This document shows positions 1 through 8,479 of a stretch of 32,459 nt of DNA, one piece after another. The position numbers and the translations under genes were made by a program. The DNA is from Salaquimonas sp. Its GTDB lineage: Bacteria > Pseudomonadota > Alphaproteobacteria > Rhizobiales > Rhizobiaceae. The notes beneath the pieces are model-generated. The model did not search any database, was not told the DNA's origin, and was given only the letters and a program-made list of their open reading frames with translations. Position 1 is the first letter of the stretch. Each line of letters opens with the position of its first letter. Location of the stretch: NCBI GenBank assembly GCA_022340185.1, contig JAJDOK010000102.1, forward strand, positions 1 to 32,459. The letters run 5' to 3'.

Positions 1-560
1 AAGGAATCGGGCATTTCACCCGTCTCTTCGTCGCGTGCGGTGTCGTTGTAGAAGACCAGCTTGGCCATGCCCCAGGGCGCTTCCTGGCCGTCGGTCGGCA
101 CGGTGAAATCGGTGCGTACGGTCGGTTTGGTCTTCCAGTCGACATAGCGCCAGTTCGGCAGCTTGTCGGCCCAGCCCGGAGAGAGCAGCAGACCCTGGCG
201 TTTCATCGCGGCGAAGTTCTCGCCATTGATCCAGATAAGATCGATCGAACCGCCATCGTCGTGTCCGGCGGCCTTTTCGGCCACCACCTTGGCGACCGCA
301 TTGGCGGTGTCGTCAAGCTTGACGTGGACGACGCGCACGCCATAGCGCTTTTCGACTTCGGCGCCTGCCCAGGCGATGTAGTCGTTGATGTTGCCCGCCC
401 CGCCCCAGGCGTTGAAATAAACGGTCTGGCCGCGTGCGGCCTTCTCGATCGACTGCCAATCGGAAAGATCGACGGCGGAAAGATCGAGCGCGTGTGCGCC
501 CGGAAATCCGGCGATCAGGAAGAAAAGCGTCGCGAGGATGAGGTGGGCGAGATGGCGCAT
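1..560 (-). CDS. YnjB-like ABC transporter substrate-binding protein (5' part, runs off left edge)
   Basis: Partial: the first 186 residues are in the window and the rest lies beyond base 1. The start at 560 gives a signal peptide (about residues 1-24, ending in GAHA) and has GGGA 8 nt upstream. The mature part contains YFNAWGGAGNINDYIAWA, then VEKRYGVRVVHVKL, EKAAGHDDGGSIDLIWINGE and LPNWRYVDWKTKP, the pattern remembered for the E. coli YnjB family (periplasmic solute-binding component of an ynjBCD-type importer). The substrate is not established for that family; members resemble thiamine and iron binding proteins. It should act in the periplasm. Permease and ATPase genes, if present, would lie to the left, outside the window. 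The family call is firm; the substrate is unknown. Confidence 0.8.
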   Translation of the reverse strand, partial: MRHLAHLILATLFFLIAGFPGAHALDLSAVDLSDWQSIEKAARGQTVYFNAWGGAGNINDYIAWAGAEVEKRYGVRVVHVKLDDTANAVAKVVAEKAAGHDDGGSIDLIWINGENFAAMKRQGLLLSPGWADKLPNWRYVDWKTKPTVRTDFTVPTDGQEAPWGMAKLVFYNDTARDEETGEMPDS

Positions 561-689
561 GCTTCGGTCCCTTTGCTTTGACCGCCTGGTTTTGACCACT
601 TGTGACGGCCGGGTAGCCAGTCTTGGCTATTCATCGTCCCGAACACGGTCAAAACACGTCTGCGTTACGCGTAAACGGTGCGCGAGCTT

Positions 690-1187
690 TCACTCATCGG
701 TGTTTTCTCCGGTTTCCGTTTCGCCGGTGGCGCGGCGCAATTCGAGCAATTCGTCGAAGGCGATCAGCACGGCACCGATCGTGATAAAGGAATCGGCCAG
801 ATTGAAAACGGCAAACGACCAATTGCCCACATGGAACAAAACGAAATCGATGACATGACCATGGACGAAACGGTCGCACAGATTGCCGAGCGCGCCGCCG
901 AAGACGAGCGCGAAGCCGAGACGCGCCCAGATGCGGCTCGGGTGCGCCTGACGCCATAGCCAGATGACAAAGATCATGATGGCGAGCGTCAGCCCGATCA
1001 ACACCCGGTCGGAAAAGCCGGAGAAAAAGGAAAAGGCTATGCCCTGATTGTAGGTTCGGAAGATCGACAGGAAAGGCAGCAGCGTGACCGGTTCCTGGAA
1101 TGGAAGAAAGACGTCGACCGCCGCCTTCGACGCCTGATCGGCGGCGAGCAGCAACACGACGAGCAATGCGCCAAGTCGGGCATTCAT
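690..1187 (-). CDS. lspA: Lipoprotein signal peptidase (signal peptidase II)
   Basis: 165 residues, the usual length. The enzyme cleaves signal peptides of diacylglyceryl-modified prolipoproteins in the inner membrane. The conserved blocks are present: GGALGNLCDR (N102, D105), then VIDF with the first catalytic aspartate D114, and FNLADS with the second, D132. Four hydrophobic segments are visible (about residues 5-22, 60-78, 90-104 and 127-145). The open frame extends 30 codons further upstream, but that extension lies inside the preceding gene and is not LspA-like, so ATG 1187 is chosen. The start is 10 bp after the stop of the upstream RNA methyltransferase gene, which implies cotranscription. 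Confidence 0.95.
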   Translation of the reverse strand: MNARLGALLVVLLLAADQASKAAVDVFLPFQEPVTLLPFLSIFRTYNQGIAFSFFSGFSDRVLIGLTLAIMIFVIWLWRQAHPSRIWARLGFALVFGGALGNLCDRFVHGHVIDFVLFHVGNWSFAVFNLADSFITIGAVLIAFDELLELRRATGETETGENTDE

Positions 1188-1197
1188 GGCCGGGTAC

Positions 1198-2055
1198 TCA
1201 TGCGCCTGCCTCAGGCTGCGGCATGGCGAGCGCGGCGCGGCGGATCTCGAAGGCCATGATGCCGGTCGAGACCGCAAGGTTGAGCGAATCGGCCTGTCCC
1301 GCCATCGGGATCAGGCAGAGATGATCGCAGGCGGCGGCGAGTGAATCGGGCAGGCCCTGCTGCTCGTTGCCCATCAGAAGCAGCACTGGGCCGGGCGCGT
1401 AATCGACGCTGCGATAGTCGACGGCGCCCTCCAGATGCGTGCCGACAACCATGCCCGGCCATCCTCTGCGCCAGTCGAGGAATTCTTCCGCGCTCATCCT
1501 CGTGAGCGGCATGTGGAAGAGCGAACCCATGGTGGCGCGCACGGCTTCGAGCGAAAAGGGATCGGTCGACTCGCCGACGAGGATGACACCGGAAGCGCCG
1601 ACCGCGTCGGCGGTGCGGATGATGGTGCCGAGATTGCCGGGGTCGCGCACCCGGTCGAGCGCGATCCACAACTGGATATCCTGCGCTTTGATCGCTTCGC
1701 GCTTGAGCCATTTCTGCGAGAACACGCCGACCGCCATCTGCGGGTTGTCGCGCCTTGTCACCGCAGAGAGCACCTTCTCGCTCGCCTCGATGATCATGGC
1801 GCCGCGCGCCCTCGCCCGCGCCGCGACCGATTGCAGATGGGCGTTACCGGCGGCGTTCTTGGAAAAGGCGAGTATGTGGACCGGCCAGTCGCCGTCGAGC
1901 GCGTCGGTGATGAGCTTCAAGCCCTCGGCGAGGAAATGGCCGGTCTCGTCGCGCACCTTCTTCATCGAAAGCGCGCGCATGTGCTTGATCACCGGATTGG
2001 AGACCGCCGTGATCTCGCGCACCTGTCCCGGCCTGATTTCATCCTCACTATTCAT
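1198..2055 (-). CDS. TrmH/SpoU-family RNA 2'-O-methyltransferase
   Basis: 285 residues. The N-terminal substrate-binding domain (SNPVIKHMRAL, then GHFLAEGLKLI) is followed by a SPOUT catalytic domain. All three SpoU motifs are visible: LDRVRDPGNLGTIIRTADA (motif 1), LLLMGNEQQGLP (motif 2) and IPMAGQADSLNLAVSTGI (motif 3). It is expected to methylate a ribose 2'-OH of rRNA or tRNA using SAM through a trefoil knot. The exact RNA target (RlmB-like or TsnR-like 23S rRNA) cannot be read from sequence. ATG 2055 overlaps the stop of the upstream methyltransferase as ATGA, so the two are translationally coupled. Confidence 0.92.
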   Translation of the reverse strand: MNSEDEIRPGQVREITAVSNPVIKHMRALSMKKVRDETGHFLAEGLKLITDALDGDWPVHILAFSKNAAGNAHLQSVAARARARGAMIIEASEKVLSAVTRRDNPQMAVGVFSQKWLKREAIKAQDIQLWIALDRVRDPGNLGTIIRTADAVGASGVILVGESTDPFSLEAVRATMGSLFHMPLTRMSAEEFLDWRRGWPGMVVGTHLEGAVDYRSVDYAPGPVLLLMGNEQQGLPDSLAAACDHLCLIPMAGQADSLNLAVSTGIMAFEIRRAALAMPQPEAGA

Positions 2056-3017
2056 TGCGCCACCCAGCGGCTGAAAAGCGAAGTCGAAAGCGTGCGGTCG
2101 CTGTCTAAAGTGCGGATCACCAGCTCGCCCGATTCGATCCTGCCGCCGGCATCGCCGAAGACTTCCTGCATCAATTCGTCGAGGGCGAAGAAGGAGGCGC
2201 GGATCGAATAGGCGGTGAGCACGACGAAGAGTGGCTTGTCGCTGACAAGTTCGCGCACCACGTCGATTAAGTGCGGCAATTGCTCGAACAATTGCCAGAC
2301 CTCGCCCTTGGGCCCGCGGCCATATTTTGGCGGGTCGAGGATGATGGCGTCGTAGGAATTGCCCCGCCTGACCTCGCGTTCGCAGAACTTCACCGCGTCG
2401 TCGCAGATCCAGCGGACCGGTCTGTCGCCGAGCTTCGCCATTTCCTGGTTCTCGCGCGCCCAGCCGATCGCCTTTTTCGAGGCGTCGACATGGGTGACAT
2501 GGGCGCCGGCACGGGCTGCGACGAGGCTCGCCAGCCCGGTATAGCCGAACAGGTTCAGCAATCTGGGCTGACGACCGGATTTCGCCGCCGCACCGATCTG
2601 ATCCTCGATGAAGCGCCAATGAGCGGCCTGCTCGGGGAAGACGCCGACATGGCGGAACGAGGTGAAGCGGCCGAGATAGGCGAGGCCCCGCCATGCGAGC
2701 GGCCAGTTCTCGCCAAGCGGCTGTTTCGGGAAGCGCCACCTGCCAACCCCGTCTTCGTCGGTATCGCCGGTGAAAACCGCATCGGCCTGTCGCCAGATCT
2801 TTTCATCGAGCGCGGGCTGCCAGATCGCCTGGCCTTCCGGGCGCACGATGGTGAGCGGGCCATAACGCTCGAGTTTTTGCCCGTTGCCGCTGTCGATCAG
2901 CGCATAGTCGTCATCGGCCAGTGTCTCGAGAATGAGCGGCGCAGTGCCCGGCAGGCGACCCGATGCCGGCGGGCGGCGCTCGGGCAGTTCAGGCTGTTTG
3001 CGTGCCGATTGGTTCAT
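2052..3017 (-). CDS. RlmI-like class I SAM-dependent methyltransferase
   Basis: About 321 residues. A Rossmann methyltransferase core carries the SAM motif LNLFGYTGLASLVAARAGA, the acidic loop HVDASKKAIGWARENQ, and the catalytic-type DPPKYG preceded by YDAIILD, as in the RlmI/RlmK rRNA cytosine-5 or guanine-N2 methyltransferases. It is shorter than RlmI and lacks an obvious N-terminal PUA domain. Starts: a TTG at 3035 and a GTG at 3020 are in frame, but ATG 3017 (MNQSARKQ) is preferred as the first ATG; none has a strong ribosome binding site. The end overlaps the next gene by 4 bp. Substrate RNA unknown. Confidence 0.85.
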   Translation of the reverse strand: MNQSARKQPELPERRPPASGRLPGTAPLILETLADDDYALIDSGNGQKLERYGPLTIVRPEGQAIWQPALDEKIWRQADAVFTGDTDEDGVGRWRFPKQPLGENWPLAWRGLAYLGRFTSFRHVGVFPEQAAHWRFIEDQIGAAAKSGRQPRLLNLFGYTGLASLVAARAGAHVTHVDASKKAIGWARENQEMAKLGDRPVRWICDDAVKFCEREVRRGNSYDAIILDPPKYGRGPKGEVWQLFEQLPHLIDVVRELVSDKPLFVVLTAYSIRASFFALDELMQEVFGDAGGRIESGELVIRTLDSDRTLSTSLFSRWVAQ

Positions 3018-3065
3018 CACGGCAAGGCTTCGCAAAAAGATTGGCTTCGACGCAAGCGAAACTTG

Positions 3066-4055
3066 TTATGCGGCGCACCGCTCCAGCAGCTTTGCTCCGG
3101 TCTCGTCATCGACAAAGGCCGCCTCGATCGCGGTGCGGGTGAAGCCAAGCAGCGCGGCATCGTCATAGCCCCACACGGTGCGCGCGACCTCGTATTCGCG
3201 CTTCAGCGAGGTGTGGAAATGCGGCGGGTCGTCGGAACTGAGCGTCATTCGGCATCCGGCCTTCTCCAGCAGCGAAAACGGGTGCGATTCGAAATCGGCA
3301 TAGACCTCCATCGCGATATTGGAACTGGGACAGGCTTCAAGCACGATTTTTTCCGCTACCAGTCGTTCGACCAGGGCAGGATCCTCGATGGCGCGCACGC
3401 CATGGCCGATACGCAAAGGACGGATGTAGTCGAGCGCGTCGCGCACGCTCTCAGCTCCGGCAAGTTCGCCGGCATGGACGGTAATGCCGAGGCCCGCGTC
3501 GCGCGCAATACCGAAGGCGTGCTCGAAATCCTTCAGTTCGAACATGCGTTCGTCGCCTGCCATGCCGAAGCCGGTAATCATCGGGTGGGGATTGGCGGCG
3601 ACCCATTCGGCCGTGGCGCGGACCGCTTCAGGTCCCTCGTGGCGCAGGCCGATCGCGATCATGCGCGATTCGATGCCGGTTGCCGCCTTCGCCCGCGCCA
3701 TGCCTGCGGCAAGGCCGTCGACATAGGCAAGCGGGTCGAGGCCGGCGCTGTTCGCGTGGTCGGTGGAAATGAAGAATTCCGAATAGATGGCGCCGTCCCG
3801 CGCCAACGAGGTCAGATAGTGCTCGGCAAGCAGGGCGTAGTCCTCGCTGGTGCGGAACAGCGAGGCGGCCATGTCATAGGCTTTCAGGAAGGAGGTGAAG
3901 TCGTGCCAGACATAGGCCCCGCCCCGGATGCATTGCGAAACATCGGCGCCGTACTTTTCGGCTTGGCGTTCGACGAGCGCGGGATCGGCCGCGCCCTCGA
4001 TGTGGCAGTGAATCTCCGCCTTGGGAAGGTTCACGCCAGTTGCATTCTCGGACAT
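3066..4055 (-). CDS. add: Adenosine deaminase
   Basis: 329 residues, family-typical. It deaminates adenosine and deoxyadenosine to inosine and deoxyinosine in the cytoplasm (purine salvage). Zinc-binding HxH is present near the start (AEIHCHIEG, H16 and H18), the third zinc histidine in ITVHAGE (H194), then RIGHGVRAIEDP, EACPSSN and TLSSDDPPHF with the catalytic aspartates. The start lies 2 bp after the deoB stop with no clear ribosome binding site, so translation is probably coupled to deoB. The pairing with phosphopentomutase is functional: deaminated nucleosides are phosphorolysed to (deoxy)ribose 1-phosphate, which DeoB isomerises. Confidence 0.95.
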   Translation of the reverse strand: MSENATGVNLPKAEIHCHIEGAADPALVERQAEKYGADVSQCIRGGAYVWHDFTSFLKAYDMAASLFRTSEDYALLAEHYLTSLARDGAIYSEFFISTDHANSAGLDPLAYVDGLAAGMARAKAATGIESRMIAIGLRHEGPEAVRATAEWVAANPHPMITGFGMAGDERMFELKDFEHAFGIARDAGLGITVHAGELAGAESVRDALDYIRPLRIGHGVRAIEDPALVERLVAEKIVLEACPSSNIAMEVYADFESHPFSLLEKAGCRMTLSSDDPPHFHTSLKREYEVARTVWGYDDAALLGFTRTAIEAAFVDDETGAKLLERCAA

Positions 4056-4057
4056 GA

Positions 4058-5284
4058 TCAGGCTTTCAGGAAGGATTTGCCGTAGCGGCCGGGTTCAAGA
4101 CCCAGATGCTCGGCGACTGTCTCGCCGATATCGGTGAAGGTGTCGCGGCGGCCGGCGAAACGCGGTTCGACCGAGGGACCGAAGATCAAGACCGGCACCT
4201 GTTCGCGGGTGTGGTCGGTGCCTTTCCAGGTCGGATCGTTGCCATGGTCGGCGGTGATCACCACCATGTCGCCGGCTTTCAGCCGCGCCTGCAATTGCGG
4301 CAGTGTGCGGTCGAAACGTTCCAGCGCATCGGCATAGCCCGGGACGTCGCGGCGATGGCCGAAGAGCTGGTCGAAATCGACCAGATTGGCGAATGTCAGG
4401 CTGCCATCCGGTGCCGAATCGGCAGCGCTGAGCGTCTCGGCGAACAGCGCCTCATTGCCATGCGCCTTGACGATCTGCGTCGTGCCGCAATGGGCGAAGA
4501 TGTCGTCGATCTTGCCGATGGCGATGACTTCGCGGCCAGCGTCTTTCAACCGGTCGAGCAGGGTCGGCTCCGGAGGTTGCACGGCATAGTCCTTGCGGTT
4601 GCCGGTGCGCTCGAAATCGGCGGCAGTCTCGCCGAGGAAGGGCCGGGCGATGACGCGACCAATCCTGTAGGGATCGACCAGCCGACGCACGATCACACAC
4701 AGATCGTAAAGCCGCTCAAGCCCGAAATGGGCCTCATGGGCGGCGATCTGAAGGACTGAATCGGCCGAGGTGTAGCAGATCGGCTTGCCCGTACGTACGC
4801 TCTCCTCGCCGAACTGCTCGATCACCACCGTGCCCGATTCATGCTTATTGCCGAGAATGCCGGGAAGCTTTCCCTCGCGGATGATCGCCTCGGTCAATTC
4901 GGGCGGAAAGGCCGGCTCGGTATCGGGGAAATAACCCCAGTCGAACCTGACCGGCACGCCGGCGATCTCCCAATGGCCGGAAGGCGTATCCTTGCCCTGT
5001 GAAGTCTCCACGGCGTGGGCGCAAAGGCCTTCCAGCAACGGATCTGGATCGAAACCGGCCGGCAGCGTGCCCGTCGCTCCCCGTGCAGCAAGACCGAGAC
5101 CGAGATGCTCCATGTTGGGGAGGCGCAGCGGACCGGCGCGCAGACCATCACGATCGCCGGCGCCAGCAAAACAGGCTTCGGCGATGTGGCCGAGCGTGGC
5201 CGCACCTTCATCGCCATAGTCGGTGGCATCGGGCGCACCGCCGATGCCGAAGGAATCAAGAACGATGATGAATGCTCTTGGCAT
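4058..5284 (-). CDS. deoB: Phosphopentomutase
   Basis: 408 residues, full length. It interconverts (deoxy)ribose 1-phosphate and 5-phosphate in nucleoside catabolism. It belongs to the alkaline-phosphatase superfamily: N-terminal metal site in [12 protein letters not shown] (D10), then SGHWEIAG, the cap domain, and the C-terminal metal site in [18 protein letters not shown]. The frame stays open upstream to about 5764 but only [10 protein letters not shown] at 5284 matches the family N-terminus, and the upstream part is antisense to the next gene. It heads the minus-strand run deoB - add - methyltransferases - lspA; its promoter should lie in 5285-5395, shared with the divergent gene. Confidence 0.95.
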   Translation of the reverse strand: MPRAFIIVLDSFGIGGAPDATDYGDEGAATLGHIAEACFAGAGDRDGLRAGPLRLPNMEHLGLGLAARGATGTLPAGFDPDPLLEGLCAHAVETSQGKDTPSGHWEIAGVPVRFDWGYFPDTEPAFPPELTEAIIREGKLPGILGNKHESGTVVIEQFGEESVRTGKPICYTSADSVLQIAAHEAHFGLERLYDLCVIVRRLVDPYRIGRVIARPFLGETAADFERTGNRKDYAVQPPEPTLLDRLKDAGREVIAIGKIDDIFAHCGTTQIVKAHGNEALFAETLSAADSAPDGSLTFANLVDFDQLFGHRRDVPGYADALERFDRTLPQLQARLKAGDMVVITADHGNDPTWKGTDHTREQVPVLIFGPSVEPRFAGRRDTFTDIGETVAEHLGLEPGRYGKSFLKA

Positions 5285-5395
5285 GGTTTGTCCGTCTTTT
5301 CGACATAGAGCCGCGCAACATAGCAGAACCGGCTCTAGGGGAGCACGGGTGAATTGTCTATGGTGCGAATCACTGTTTCGGAGACCGCCGCGCGC

Positions 5396-6424
5396 ATGAA
5401 ATCCTTCCGCTCCGCCATATGCCTGATCGGTGCCGTCGCAGCCCTGATCGCAGCCGCAGGCACTGCCCATGCCGACTGGCGCGAGGATTTGAGCGTTCTT
5501 CGCATCGGCATTCTGGCGCATGGCGATCCACGCAAGGCCGTCACCCGGGCCGAGCCATTCCGTCTCGCCGTCGCCGACAGGCTCGGTATCGCCGTTGAGA
5601 TTTTTCCAGCCCGTGATTTTGCCGCGCTGGTCGACGCCACCGCCTCGGCCCACATCGAATATGCGGTCATGTCGGCCACGGCCTACGCGCTTGCATCGAA
5701 CCGCTGCCAATGCGTCGAACCGCTGGCCGTCGCGCGCTCGGGCGACGGAACGAGTGCTTTCCACGAAGTGGTCATCACGAGGCAGGATGGCGCAGCCTCA
5801 CTGCCCGAACTGAAGGGCAAGCACATCACCGCTACCGAAGCAAACGCGTTCGGCGGTCTCGACATCGCACTCAGGCAAATGCGCCGGGAAGGCTTCGACG
5901 CGGCCGATGGCGACGCGCAGTTTAAACCGGTGAAGCGGTCCGATCTCGCGATCGCGGCCCTGCGCGACCGAGAAGCGGAGGGGCTGGTCGGCTGGAGCTC
6001 GATGAACGGGGAACCGGGCGAGGGCTACAGCCGGGGTACGCTGCGGCAGATCGGCAGGCTGGGCGGAGACATCGCCAAATACCGAATCATCTGGCAATCG
6101 GTGGCGATCCCGCATCGTGTCCATGCAGTGCGCAAGAGCCTGCCCGCAGAAGCCCGCCAGGCGCTGGGCGACTTGCTGTCGACCCTGTTTGACGACGATC
6201 CAGTCGCCTATGACGCCATCGAACCGGTTTATGGCGGCGGCCTTGTGCCCGCGAGCCAGGACCAGTTTGCACCACTCGCCGCGCTGTTGAAGACCGCCGA
6301 TGCCGCGACGACCCCTGAAGCCGATGGCAATTCCGGCGAAGACACGTCTGGCGAGCCGGTTATCGAACAACCGGTGACCGGCGGACCGGCACCCAACGGA
6401 GAATCCGACGAGGGATCGGGATAG
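5396..6424 (+). CDS. PhnD/TauA-type phosphate/phosphonate-like ABC substrate-binding protein
   Basis: 342 residues from ATG 5396; in-frame TTG 5354 and ATG 5360 lie upstream, but only 5396 gives a clean signal peptide (residues 1-26, ending AGTAHA before DW). The mature protein reads [21 protein letters not shown], then [33 protein letters not shown] and [19 protein letters not shown], the pattern of PF12974 (PhnD-like) periplasmic binding proteins. No permease or ATPase gene is adjacent, so it may be an orphan binding protein or sensor partner. The last roughly 45 residues are acidic and rich in Gly, Pro, Glu and Thr, which is not part of the binding fold. Ligand unknown. Confidence 0.8.
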   Translation: MKSFRSAICLIGAVAALIAAAGTAHADWREDLSVLRIGILAHGDPRKAVTRAEPFRLAVADRLGIAVEIFPARDFAALVDATASAHIEYAVMSATAYALASNRCQCVEPLAVARSGDGTSAFHEVVITRQDGAASLPELKGKHITATEANAFGGLDIALRQMRREGFDAADGDAQFKPVKRSDLAIAALRDREAEGLVGWSSMNGEPGEGYSRGTLRQIGRLGGDIAKYRIIWQSVAIPHRVHAVRKSLPAEARQALGDLLSTLFDDDPVAYDAIEPVYGGGLVPASQDQFAPLAALLKTADAATTPEADGNSGEDTSGEPVIEQPVTGGPAPNGESDEGSG

Positions 6425-6482
6425 TTACGGTGAAAAGCCGGATTATCCGGTGAAGATGGCTGCAAGCGGCGGCAGCAAAAGT

Positions 6483-6514
6483 ATCGGGCGGCCGATTCCG
6501 ACCACCCGATTTTT
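6483..6514. terminator. Bidirectional intrinsic terminator between convergent genes
   Basis: Arms ATCGGGCGG (6483-6491) and CCACCCGAT (6502-6510) flank a 10-nt loop. On the plus strand the stem has one C-A mismatch and is followed by a run of T (6510-6514); on the minus strand that pair becomes a G-U wobble and ACTTTTG follows. It sits between the PhnD-like gene (ends 6424) and the TadE-family gene reading towards it (ends 6520). Confidence 0.65.
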
Positions 6515-6519
6515 CCGTC

Positions 6520-7113
6520 TTACTGCAATTCGATCGACGAGCCGATGCGCGGACGCAGGAAAATCTCGTCGCGCATCTGGATCGGCGTGCGCGAGAAATA
6601 GACGCCTTTCTTGGGGTCGTAATGCGCCCAGCCGAAGGAAGGCGTATAGGTCGTGCTGACCACGGCCGAAACGAGGAAGCTGCCATCCTTCTTGATCTTG
6701 GCCGGCACGGTGTAATCGGTGCCGTTGAGATCGGTGCAGCCGGTCGTGATGTTGCAGGCCCATTGCGACTTGGCCTGGCCGCTTTCGATATCCATGCCGG
6801 TAATGGTGATATCCACAGACTCGTCATAGGGGTACATGATCTTCGCCGAGATATTCATGATGTTCTCGATGTCGTTGCTGGTCAGCACCTGGCTCTGGGT
6901 GACCAGATCGCCGATCGCACTTGCCACACGCGCCAGCTTGCGGTCGGTCGAGATGCCGGCGGACAACTCGATCGTGCCGACGAAGAGCAGGATCATGATT
7001 GGCGCGATGAAGGCGAATTCGACGGCGGCGACACCGCCCTGATCGCGCCTGAACAGCGAGACGGCCATCCCGGTGCGCAGTCGCAGTGATTTCAGCAAGG
7101 TTTCGGCTTTCAT
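6520..7113 (-). CDS. TadE/TadG-family minor pilin-like protein (distal)
   Basis: 197 residues from ATG 7113, which has GAGGAAA 8 nt upstream; an ATG at 7134 is in frame but lacks such a site. A basic N-terminus is followed by a TadE motif, GGVAAVEFAFIAPIMILLF (about residues 26-44, with Glu32), and a single transmembrane helix, then an extracytoplasmic domain with a pair of cysteines (WACNITTGCTDL). Known family members are pseudopilin-like parts of Tad pilus machines, processed by the prepilin peptidase. It is much shorter than vWA-containing TadG. It lies 25 bp after the preceding TadE gene, so the two are surely cotranscribed. Confidence 0.85.
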   Translation of the reverse strand: MKAETLLKSLRLRTGMAVSLFRRDQGGVAAVEFAFIAPIMILLFVGTIELSAGISTDRKLARVASAIGDLVTQSQVLTSNDIENIMNISAKIMYPYDESVDITITGMDIESGQAKSQWACNITTGCTDLNGTDYTVPAKIKKDGSFLVSAVVSTTYTPSFGWAHYDPKKGVYFSRTPIQMRDEIFLRPRIGSSIELQ

Positions 7114-7138
7114 GGGTCTTTTTCCTCGCGTCATCGAT

Positions 7139-7723
7139 CTAGCTGCAGGTGCCGCTATGAGACGGGTACGGCTCGGTGCGGAACACCGCCATGGCGTTCA
7201 GAAGCGCGTTGTGGCTGTTCAGCCTGGATACCTGCGAGATCACGTAATTGGTGAAGACCGGCCATTCATAGGTGACGGTCACCATGGCGATCTGTTCCGG
7301 GCAGGGTGCGGTGAAGCTGTAGTCCGAGGTATCGATGACACCGTTTTGCGGCTCCGGCGGTTCGTCGAGCTCATCGAAGGTCGCCGCAATCTTCAGGTCC
7401 ACCAGAAGCTTCTGGCAGGAGAACAAAAGCGCGGTGGCGTTACAGATCTCGTTCTTGAATTCGCCTTCGGTCATGGTGTCGTCGAGCTGGCCGGTGCGGA
7501 TCTTGCGGCCAACATCGTCGACCGCGCTTTCCAGCATCTGACCGGCGAAGAACAGCAGCGAGCATTCGATAATGCCAAACAGCAAAAGGAAAAAGGGAAA
7601 GGCCAGCATGGCGAATTCGACGGCGGTCGTGCCTTGCCGGTCGCCCTTGAAGCGGCGAACGATCCTGGGCGGGCGCAAGAAGCGCAACAGCCCTGTTTTT
7701 CCGTTCATTTCTGACTTTGTCAT
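7139..7723 (-). CDS. TadE-family minor pilin-like protein (proximal)
   Basis: 194 residues from ATG 7723 with GGTGG/GGAAG just upstream; a GTG at 7732 and an ATG at 7708 are alternatives. The motif QGTTAVEFAMLAFPFFLLLF (about residues 30-49) marks the TadE pseudopilin-like segment and membrane helix; the outer domain contains four cysteines (NEICNA, LFSCQK, APCPEQ and the terminal GTCS) that could form disulfides. It is expected to be a minor subunit or assembly factor of the Tad pilus encoded divergently to the right. Together with the distal TadE-family gene it forms a two-gene block. Confidence 0.87.
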   Translation of the reverse strand: MTKSEMNGKTGLLRFLRPPRIVRRFKGDRQGTTAVEFAMLAFPFFLLLFGIIECSLLFFAGQMLESAVDDVGRKIRTGQLDDTMTEGEFKNEICNATALLFSCQKLLVDLKIAATFDELDEPPEPQNGVIDTSDYSFTAPCPEQIAMVTVTYEWPVFTNYVISQVSRLNSHNALLNAMAVFRTEPYPSHSGTCS

Positions 7724-7835
7724 GGCTTCCACCCAAGCGAGTCACTTCGCATGGAAGCAAGTTCTAGCAGAAGCCGATTTAGGCTCCGTTTTGTGTTTGG
7801 CTAAAACTGGAACGGCTGTGTTTGCCAAACGTTAA

Positions 7836-7862
7836 CCATGCCGCACTTGGGATGCGGCATGG
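7836..7862. other. Perfect 10-bp inverted repeat in the gap before the TadE genes
   Basis: CCATGCCGCA (7836-7845) and TGCGGCATGG (7853-7862) are exact reverse complements around a 7-nt loop. It lies in the 177-bp gap between the secretin-domain gene (ends 7901) and the TadE gene (starts 7723). No clean T-run follows on the minus strand (TTAACGTTT), so it may be a partial terminator, an mRNA-processing hairpin or an operator. Confidence 0.55.
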
Positions 7863-7900
7863 CGAACGGTTTTCCTGTCTGTCAAAGGGCATAGACCCCG

Positions 7901-8479
7901 TTATTGCGCACCGGCAGCGGAAAGGTCGTTACGCGCCCTGATCTGCTCATTGGCATAGGCAAAGTTCTCGGCATCGTCGCCGATGGTCAGCGTCGGTTCG
8001 CAAATCGGAGCGCAGGCAAGCGTCTCTCGGCTCGAGCGGCGATAGATGCGCACCGTATTCGTTTCATGGCCACGCACGACCAGTGTCTGATCGACGATCG
8101 GATTGCCGGCCGCATCCATGATGATCAGATTGGTCACGCCGAAGGAGCGGCCGGTCAGAACAAGTGTCTGCTCGTCCTCGATTGTGGCATCGGCGATCGA
8201 CGGATTGCCGATGATGACCGTCGCGGCCGGGCGCGAGATGCGAAAGACACGAGCCCTGTCGACCGTGACAATGACCGGTTCATTGGATTCGGTAGCGACC
8301 ACGCCGGAGCCGACATCCTCGGCGGGTGTTTCGGGGGCAGGCGTTTGGGACATCTCTTGTGCCGCAACCGGTTTTTCTGCCGACATATCAGATTCAGGCA
8401 TGGCGGGCTCGGCCGCCCAAGCCACATCAAAGGGCAGCGTCAGCGCCAGCGCGATACCCAGGGCTTTCAATCCGTTCAT
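7901..8479 (-). CDS. Stand-alone secretin N-domain (CpaC N-terminal-like) pilus assembly protein
   Basis: 192 residues from ATG 8479, which has GGAG 9-10 nt upstream and opens a signal peptide (about residues 1-22, ending DVAWA). After a Pro/Glu-rich linker comes one domain of the PF13629 type: RISRPAATVIIGNPSIADAT, then EDEQTLVLTGRSFGVTNLII and MDAAGNPIVDQTLVV. The same pattern (NPDVADAV, GQTNIFIFDAAG) occurs in the CpaC encoded at 11325-12899, but here no secretin pore domain follows. The C-terminal part has LACAPICEPTLTIGDDAENF with a CxxxC pair. It is probably a periplasmic accessory of the Tad secretin, first gene of the minus-strand arm. Confidence 0.8.
   Translation of the reverse strand: MNGLKALGIALALTLPFDVAWAAEPAMPESDMSAEKPVAAQEMSQTPAPETPAEDVGSGVVATESNEPVIVTVDRARVFRISRPAATVIIGNPSIADATIEDEQTLVLTGRSFGVTNLIIMDAAGNPIVDQTLVVRGHETNTVRIYRRSSRETLACAPICEPTLTIGDDAENFAYANEQIRARNDLSAAGAQ

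Noticed and set aside
1198-2739. A 513-residue reading of the TrmH-family gene extended upstream
   Set aside because: The extension lies inside the upstream methyltransferase gene in another frame and has no family match; ATG 2055 with the ATGA overlap is the natural start.
2271-4085. A 604-codon plus-strand open frame opposite add and the RlmI-like gene
   Set aside because: It is antisense to two genes with intact catalytic motifs; the product has no recognisable domain. GC-rich DNA gives such long antisense frames.
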